The translations under genes and the position numbers were made by a program. Shown piece by piece: positions 58,883-64,000 of a stretch of DNA of 64,000 bases (its first letter is position 1; every line of letters starts with the position of its first letter). Below the pieces are notes generated by a model, which searched no databases, had not been told where the DNA came from, and was given only the letters and a program-made list of their open reading frames with translations. The stretch lies in assembly GCF_021026315.1 (NCBI RefSeq), contig NZ_JAJNCX010000007.1:1-64000 (forward strand). The letters are read 5' to 3'. The DNA is from Rhizobium sp. C4. Its GTDB lineage: Bacteria; Pseudomonadota; Alphaproteobacteria; Rhizobiales; Rhizobiaceae.

Positions 58883-59650
58883 TCAGCTCGCCAGCCCTGG
58901 CAGGCTGGTGAAGGTTACTGGGTTGAACTTCAGCAACTCGCTGTCGAGAAGCGTCTCACTATAGCTCGTACCGTCTTTCGTTCTGATCAAGTGATCGCTC
59001 ATCCACTGGCGCGCGGCGTCATCGTCGGTCAGAAACGTCGTGAGCGCGCTGTCATCCCTGATCAGGTCGCGGATGTCCGAGAAGTGGAAGGGGCCATGGG
59101 GCTGGATCCGCTTCTTGAAGAGCTCGTAACGCTCGGTGATCGCAGCGGCCTCCGGGCCTGATCGAAGGGACTGCTGCCACAGCCGTCCCCAGTTCTTATA
59201 GTATTCGAACTGAGCCGGATCGAGATCGATGGGGTTCTTATTCTCCAAACCCGCGCTCTTGCATGCCGGGCCGCAGTAATTCAGGCTGTGCTGGAGCTTG
59301 TTGAGCTGCTCATAGCCCAATTCCGGGTGATTGTAGAAGTAGCTGCCCAGAACGGCGCCGAGGAACAGATTCTTGTTTGACGTCAGTTCCGTGCGGTAGT
59401 TTTCAGAAACATAAAGAAGGTTTTCGCCCAGAAGCTCGTTCCAGGCATCCTGACTGTCCTGGCTTTTGCTGCGGAGAGTTTCAAGAAGCTGTCTCTCGCC
59501 GCCGTCGTTCCTGAGAGCGAGGGAAATCTGCGGCATGACGCCAAGATCGAAGGTGCAGCCGGCGATAAAAGGCACCGCCATCGCGAGCGCCATGAGCATA
59601 GTGCGGCCGGACCGGAAGAATGTGCGCTCGACGCGTTCATCATATTGCAT
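58883..59650 (-). CDS. secreted lipoprotein with C-terminal SLPGLAS module
   Basis: This 255-residue protein has a lipoprotein signal with lipobox FIAGC, so it should be anchored in the outer (or inner) membrane. It contains EYYKNWGRLWQQSLRSG and other helical segments and two Cys (NYCGPACKS) that may form a disulfide. Its last 50 residues (FLTDDDAARQWMSDHLI...SLPGLAS) resemble the end of the neighbouring 158-residue protein. No family is recognised. The start at 59650 has GAAGGAAC 6 bases upstream. Last gene of a minus-strand envelope operon. Confidence 0.7.
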   Translation of the reverse strand: MQYDERVERTFFRSGRTMLMALAMAVPFIAGCTFDLGVMPQISLALRNDGGERQLLETLRSKSQDSQDAWNELLGENLLYVSENYRTELTSNKNLFLGAVLGSYFYNHPELGYEQLNKLQHSLNYCGPACKSAGLENKNPIDLDPAQFEYYKNWGRLWQQSLRSGPEAAAITERYELFKKRIQPHGPFHFSDIRDLIRDDSALTTFLTDDDAARQWMSDHLIRTKDGTSYSETLLDSELLKFNPVTFTSLPGLAS

Positions 59651-59682
59651 GAGTGTTCCTTCGCCAGGTTGCACTGGCCGGA

Positions 59683-60159
59683 TCAACTGGCGAGGCCCGG
59701 CAACGACGACATTGTGATCGGGAATGCGTATTGGAGCACGCCCTCCAGGGTGAACCCCCCGGCAGTCAGCGACGATTGCCAGTAGGACGTATCGATCAGG
59801 ATCTGCTTGAGCGTCGCAGCCGCATAATCGTCGTCCCTGAGGAACCTGTTGAGTTTTTCATCGTCGATCAGAAGGGAGTTCGGCAGGTACCAGGTTCCCT
59901 TTCTCGTCTCCGTCAGGCCGCTCAGCCTTTTCATGATCAGCGCGATCTTGCTCTGGCGCACGCTGTCTTCAGACGTCGGGCTGTCGTCGTCGGTAACCGA
60001 CGCCATTCCTCCGGCTCCGCCAATGATGGCGATGGTCGGCAATTGCGGCGTTACCAGCGAAGACTGCGCGTTAGCACTGGAGAATATGCTGGAAAGGAGG
60101 GCGGCGCTCAGGACAAGGGTCCCCTGCATCCGGCGAATGGTTTGACAGGCGAAAATCAT
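59683..60159 (-). CDS. secreted protein with C-terminal SLPGLAS module
   Basis: This 158-residue exported protein has a signal peptide (LVLSAALLSSIFSSANAQ) followed by a Gly-rich linker (IGGAGGMAS) and a helical part. The C-terminus FLRDDDYAAATLKQILID...PITMSSLPGLAS shares FLxDDDxA, LI and the end SLPGLAS with the lipoprotein encoded 32 bp downstream, so the two are likely diverged copies or partners with a common C-terminal module. GAGGGGAAGC lies just before the ATG. Nine base pairs separate it from the barrel gene. Confidence 0.7.
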   Translation of the reverse strand: MIFACQTIRRMQGTLVLSAALLSSIFSSANAQSSLVTPQLPTIAIIGGAGGMASVTDDDSPTSEDSVRQSKIALIMKRLSGLTETRKGTWYLPNSLLIDDEKLNRFLRDDDYAAATLKQILIDTSYWQSSLTAGGFTLEGVLQYAFPITMSSLPGLAS

Positions 60160-60168
60160 TGCTTCCCC

Positions 60169-61095
60169 TCAGAACTTGTAGGTCAGCCCGAGGGCGACGC
60201 GGCTGTAGTCAAACTTGTTGTTGTTGAGCCAGGTTGATCCGCTCAGCTTCACGTCGAGATTTTCCGTGACGGCGTAGGTTGCCCCGAGCTGCAGCGATGC
60301 CCAGTTGATGTCGTTCGCCGTATCCGCGGGGGCGACCGTCTGCTTCATGATGTGGTTCAGGCCGAGACCGGCAGAGAGTGTCAGCTGCGGCAGTACGCGG
60401 TAGCTTGCACCCAGCGACAGGCTCAGAAGATCCGAGCCCCAGGTGGCGATCTGCGGAGTATTGTTGGGACCGTAATCCTGCCTGTTGCGGATGTTGAGAT
60501 AGACGAGGTCGGCCGAGAGGGCGACCGGACCGGTCACATATGTTGCGCCGACGAAGCCGCCGAGGCGCTGGCCTTCACTGACGCTGTTCGAGCCGCCGCC
60601 AAAGGCGGTGAATGTGTAGCCGGCGTTGCCGTTGCCCATGCCGCCGATGAAGCCGGCGCGCAGCCACGGCAGAGGTTTGACGCCGATGATGGCATCGAAA
60701 CCGCGGCTATAGGCATTGGCGGAGAGGTCGAGCGGGAACTGCACCACCTTCGACTTGATGACATTGGAGGAGAAGTTGCCGGTAATCGACGCGAAGGCAT
60801 AGTCGCCCAAGTCGAAGCTCAGGCCAACGGCCATGCCGGTGCTGTACTGGCGAAGCGCTGCCGGCTGGCCGGCCTTGTGCCTGACCTCGCCGTAGCTGCC
60901 TTCGGCGGAGAGCTGGAAATTATGGAAGAAGCCGGCATCTTCTGTGGCGCCAGCGGGAAGCGCAGAGAGCGGCAGGGGCTTCACCTGGTCGAGGCTTGGC
61001 AGGGCGGCGTTGCGGTTCGTCTTATCCCTGGCGAAGGCGGTGCCGGAAATGGCAAGTGTCGCCGCCGCGGTTGCAACGAAGAGAGTGCGGTACAT
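60169..61095 (-). CDS. outer-membrane beta-barrel protein
   Basis: This 308-residue protein has a signal peptide (FVATAAATLAISGTAFA), a short periplasmic N-terminal region and then repeated amphipathic strands ending in a C-terminal Phe (VALGLTYKF), the hallmark of outer-membrane barrels. Strands such as STGMAVGLSFDLGDYAFASI and LSLSLGASYRVLPQLTLSAG alternate hydrophobic and polar residues. About 12 strands are suggested. No specific porin family is recognised. AAGGGGAT precedes the ATG at 61095. It heads the three envelope genes after the AraC regulator. Confidence 0.78.
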   Translation of the reverse strand: MYRTLFVATAAATLAISGTAFARDKTNRNAALPSLDQVKPLPLSALPAGATEDAGFFHNFQLSAEGSYGEVRHKAGQPAALRQYSTGMAVGLSFDLGDYAFASITGNFSSNVIKSKVVQFPLDLSANAYSRGFDAIIGVKPLPWLRAGFIGGMGNGNAGYTFTAFGGGSNSVSEGQRLGGFVGATYVTGPVALSADLVYLNIRNRQDYGPNNTPQIATWGSDLLSLSLGASYRVLPQLTLSAGLGLNHIMKQTVAPADTANDINWASLQLGATYAVTENLDVKLSGSTWLNNNKFDYSRVALGLTYKF

Positions 61096-61189
61096 GAATG
61101 ATCCCCTTGAACCTGTTGGTCTTGGGGTAGCAGGAATTTTCGCAAGGCCAGAAGTCCTGGCGTCTCGCGAATATTCAAATTGTCTCACA

Positions 61190-62215
61190 TCAGTCGGTTT
61201 TGTTCAGGCCGCGAAGTTCGCTGGGCGGGATACCGAAGCGGCGACGAAACTGGCGCGAGAAATTGGCGGTGTCGTAGATTCCGCATTGCAGGGCGAGGTC
61301 CGTGACGGGAATATGCGCCGGTGCGTTCTCGATCAGTACTCTTGCGCGGTCGAGCCGCAGATCGCGTATGCAGCCGGCAACCCCGGTTTCGTGGCTGGAG
61401 AACAGCCGGTACAGTGTTGAGCGCGAGCAGCCCAGCGCCCGCGCAACCCGGCTGGAGCTCAGGCTCGGTTCACTCAGATGCTGTTCGATATAGGCTGTGG
61501 CTGCGGCCAGCAGCCCGGAATTCTGGTCAGATTGGCTATCTGCGCTATTGTGGCTGGTGATGGCATGCACGGCCATATCCGCTGCCTGCGAGAGGAGGAA
61601 GGCCTGTACGTAGCGGTTGGCGAGCTTCATGTTGCGTGCCATGGACATCATGTGGTCGCGCAGGACCTTGCCGATCGGCGAGCGTTCCAGCCGTTTCGTC
61701 AGCAGCGAGACCGGACCCGGATCGCCGCCGAGCGCGTTGCAAACGGCATCGCGGCGGGTCACCACATAAACGACCTTGTGACGGTTCCAGGCGACTGTCG
61801 AAGGCTTGGCGCCGTCATAGATGAACATGCTTCCCGGCCCGGTCGATATCCGGTCGTCGCCGTCCTGAACCGCGTCGCGGCGGCCCTCGACCACCAGACC
61901 GATACTGATGCTCTCCAACCCGTCGGCCTCGATATGCCGGCGTGTGCGGCCGCCTGAGACCGGGTCAGACTCGCTGACGAAGAAATCGGCCTTCTGCCAG
62001 GTGTAACCGGACGCGGCGGCGCGGAAATGTCTCGCCTCTTCCTTGCGCAAGGGGTCCGCTTCGAAATCCGCGAACGCGATCCTGCGCCAGAAATCATACG
62101 GGTTTTCGTCGCCGGCCAGGTTTGTGCCGAGCGACAGGAAGGCAGGGTCGGACGGATAGCCATGGCGGTCGAACTGCCATGCGCCGAGTTCTGGTCGCCA
62201 GCTCCAGTCCTTCAT
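61190..62215 (-). CDS. AraC-family transcription regulator
   Basis: This 341-residue regulator has an N-terminal ligand or dimer domain of the AraC-binding-like type (VSESDPVSGGRTRRHIEADG) and a C-terminal AraC HTH pair: VARALGCSRSTLYRLFSSHE and LALQCGIYDTANFSRQFRRRFG. It lies 94 bp upstream of the barrel gene on the same strand and is divergent from the MFS gene (96 bp apart), so it probably controls both. The inducer is unknown. Confidence 0.9.
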   Translation of the reverse strand: MKDWSWRPELGAWQFDRHGYPSDPAFLSLGTNLAGDENPYDFWRRIAFADFEADPLRKEEARHFRAAASGYTWQKADFFVSESDPVSGGRTRRHIEADGLESISIGLVVEGRRDAVQDGDDRISTGPGSMFIYDGAKPSTVAWNRHKVVYVVTRRDAVCNALGGDPGPVSLLTKRLERSPIGKVLRDHMMSMARNMKLANRYVQAFLLSQAADMAVHAITSHNSADSQSDQNSGLLAAATAYIEQHLSEPSLSSSRVARALGCSRSTLYRLFSSHETGVAGCIRDLRLDRARVLIENAPAHIPVTDLALQCGIYDTANFSRQFRRRFGIPPSELRGLNKTD

Positions 62216-62311
62216 CTTCGCTCACTCACGTCCTGCGTCGCGTGCGATGCCCGGTTGCCTATCGTCAATCGCCGACGTAATCATCATCTCATTCACACAA
62301 CGGGGGGCAGG

Positions 62312-63577
62312 ATGAGTGAAGATCAGGGCACTGTCGCAGTATCGGGCAAGGTTTCTGCGCTGGTTGTTACACAGGCCCTGAGCGCTTTCAACAATAATCA
62401 ACTGCGCGGTGCGATGCTGACACTTCTGGGGTTCGGCCAGCTGCGCGCATTTGGACTTGCGCCCGAAACGATTGTCGCGCTCAGCACATTGCTCATCGTA
62501 ACACCGATTTTCCTTCTTTCGCTCCCTGCCGGAAGGCTTGCCGACCGGAGGTCGAAGGCATTGATGATCCGCGCCTGCAAGCTCGTGGAGCTTGCCGTCT
62601 TCATCATCGTCGCACTCGCGCTCTCGACCGGCAATGGAGAATTGCTGCTGGTCAGCCTGCTTCTGGCGGGCCTCGAAACGGCCTTCTTTGGGCCAGCGAA
62701 GCTTGGCATCCTGCCGGAGCTTGTGAGCCCCGACCGTCTGATCGACGCGAATGCCTGGATGGGGGCGACCAACACGCTGGCTATCCTGGCCGGTCTGATC
62801 ACCGGGAGCCTGCTGCTGTTTTTCCCGCAAGGCGTGCTGCTGGTGGCAGCACTCGGCGTCCTGACAGCGTTGCTCGGGCTGGTGGCAGCTTTTGCGATCC
62901 CCAGACAGAAGGCCGTTGCCGGTTCATCGCCACCCCTGCGCAGTCTGGCGCAGGACCTTGGAGACCTTCGCCGGCTCTGCCACGAACAGCCGGTGCTGCG
63001 ATGGCCTCTCATCGGTCGCAGCTGGTTCTGGTATCAGGGAGCCATTACCACATCCCTGATGCCACTCTTGCCGGGCGCCATGCCGGGACAGTCGACTGCC
63101 TATGCGACGATGATCTTCATTGCCACCGCGGCTGGGTTCTGTCTCGGCGCTTTCGGTTCTCGCTTTCTCGTGGGGGGGCGGAGTGGCGACCTATCGGCAC
63201 TCGCGCTGCTATTCGCTGTCATCGCACTGCCGGCGATCGACATTCCTTTCGCCGTGCAGGCCAACCAGCCCATTCGTCTACTTGCCGATATCTTCGTGCT
63301 TTCTGCAGGAACGGGCCTGTTTCTAGTTCCACTCAATACCGTTCTGCAAAGCGAGACCCCGCCTGCTTTCAGAGCGCGGCTGATCGGCACGGGTGACATG
63401 GTGAGCGGTCTTGCCATGATGCTCTCAGGTGTGACGATCCTCGCGCTGGAAGCTCTTTCGGTGTCGATGCCTTTCATGTTCCTGATTGTCGGCGGACTGA
63501 CGGCGGTGGTCGCCGTCCTGACGCTTCGCCCCGCTCTGCCGGCTGTCCGCGCTTTGGGCCGGGCGGCACAGGCGTAA
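62312..63577 (+). CDS. MFS transporter, LplT-like
   Basis: This 421-residue inner-membrane transporter has about 12 membrane helices; the start (FNNNQLRGAMLTLLGF) and the motif LPAGRLADRRSKALMIR between helices 2 and 3 are typical of the major facilitator superfamily, and the overall pattern resembles the lysophospholipid transporter LplT. In LplT-type loci an acyltransferase is usually adjacent or fused; none is seen here. Start ATG 62312 follows GGGGGGCAGG. The open frame begins at 62027 but that part is antisense to the AraC gene. Confidence 0.85.
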   Translation: MSEDQGTVAVSGKVSALVVTQALSAFNNNQLRGAMLTLLGFGQLRAFGLAPETIVALSTLLIVTPIFLLSLPAGRLADRRSKALMIRACKLVELAVFIIVALALSTGNGELLLVSLLLAGLETAFFGPAKLGILPELVSPDRLIDANAWMGATNTLAILAGLITGSLLLFFPQGVLLVAALGVLTALLGLVAAFAIPRQKAVAGSSPPLRSLAQDLGDLRRLCHEQPVLRWPLIGRSWFWYQGAITTSLMPLLPGAMPGQSTAYATMIFIATAAGFCLGAFGSRFLVGGRSGDLSALALLFAVIALPAIDIPFAVQANQPIRLLADIFVLSAGTGLFLVPLNTVLQSETPPAFRARLIGTGDMVSGLAMMLSGVTILALEALSVSMPFMFLIVGGLTAVVAVLTLRPALPAVRALGRAAQA

Positions 63578-63652
63578 ACGGACCCAAGCGCGCTTTGCAC
63601 GCCAGCCGATCTCTGGTCTAAGATGGGACGACTCAAGATACCTGGAGCCCGC

Positions 63653-64000
63653 ATGCATTCTCCCAAACTTGGCGCAACGCTTCTTTCCAACGGCACGCAG
63701 TTTGGCGTGTGGTCGGAACATGCAGCGGCCATCGACCTTTGCCTCTACGCCCCGGATGGCGTGACGGAGATCGTGCGTTTGCCGATGGAGCGCGGGGTGG
63801 ACGACGTGTTCCGTGCCTTTGCCGAAGGTCTGGGCGAGGGCGCGCTTTATGGCTTCCGGGCGTCCGGATCCTATGCGCCGGATCATGGTCTGTGGTTCGA
63901 CGATGCGAAGCTGCTGGTGGACCCATATGCGAAGGAACTCGACCGGCCCTTCGTCTACTCGCCCCGGCTTTCGAGCTTCGGAGACGACACGGCCGATATC
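63653..64000 (+). CDS. glgX: glycogen debranching enzyme GlgX, N-terminal part (cut by window edge)
   Basis: From ATG 63653 (CTGGAG 6 bases upstream) a frame runs open to the window edge, encoding at least 116 residues. It begins MHSPKLGATLLSNGTQFGVW followed by SEHAAAIDLCLYAPDG, the start of the CBM48 domain of GlgX, and continues LVDPYAKELD. GlgX removes alpha-1,6-linked maltodextrin branches left by GlgP. In relatives it directly follows pgm; here it is displaced by 6.4 kb. Confidence 0.85.
   Translation, partial: MHSPKLGATLLSNGTQFGVWSEHAAAIDLCLYAPDGVTEIVRLPMERGVDDVFRAFAEGLGEGALYGFRASGSYAPDHGLWFDDAKLLVDPYAKELDRPFVYSPRLSSFGDDTADI

Overview
The window looks like a chromosomal segment of a member of the Rhizobiaceae (Agrobacterium/Rhizobium relatives). 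The evidence is the gene sets murA-DUF2948-hisD-UPF0262-phosphatase-infA-maf-yacG, the glgPBCA-pgm run, Pho-box-controlled pst genes, and rhizobial-type palindromic intergenic repeats, all with high-GC codon use. I do not assign a genus. || Layout. (1) 1-13778 is a mobile, accessory region. It holds the edge of an IS3-family insertion sequence, two unknown genes, a minus-strand Tn7-like transposition operon (tnsA-tnsB-tnsC-tniQ) and a cargo block. The cargo is a ubiquitin-like conjugation operon (multi-ubiquitin protein, E1/ThiF protein, DUF6527 protein) divergent from an HTH plus ImmA/IrrE-protease pair, then a GIY-YIG nuclease, a NYN ribonuclease and two unknown genes. It ends in three tandem 21-bp repeats that stop 6 bp from the CCA end of tRNA-Thr(GGU). 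I read this as the end of a Tn7-like element inserted downstream of a tRNA gene. (2) 13785-20277 is core genome: murA, hisD, infA, maf, yacG and tRNA-Phe. (3) 20341-22541 is a second small accessory patch next to tRNA-Phe, with an orphan type I-style methylase/specificity pair. (4) 22615-35378 is core: a NicO-type nickel/cobalt exporter with a DUF1007 partner, a LysR regulator, ornithine decarboxylase with a long structured leader, a GNAT acetyltransferase, the pstSCAB phosphate importer and the EF-P lysylation set epmA/epmB/efp. (5) 35540-39790 has intergenic mosaic repeats, a Pho-box-preceded phosphoesterase/cytochrome-peroxidase pair and a DUF1989 protein. (6) 39959-46591 is the widespread but uncharacterised transglutaminase/DUF2126, ATP-grasp/alpha-E, transglutaminase operon, followed by a TadG-like vWA protein. 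(7) 48207-57239 is the glycogen operon glgP-glgB-glgC-glgA-pgm. Its usual last gene, glgX, appears only at 63653, after a 6.4-kb insertion carrying an AT-rich orphan gene, a HigA-like regulator, a DUF302 protein, a LplT-like MFS transporter and an AraC-regulated envelope operon (outer-membrane barrel plus two secreted proteins sharing a C-terminal module). || Most interesting: the ubiquitin-like operon under an apparent HTH/protease switch with two matching palindromic operators, carried on what looks like a tRNA-Thr-targeting Tn7-like element; and the envelope cluster that splits the glycogen operon. All functional statements rest on motif recognition by eye; no database search was run.
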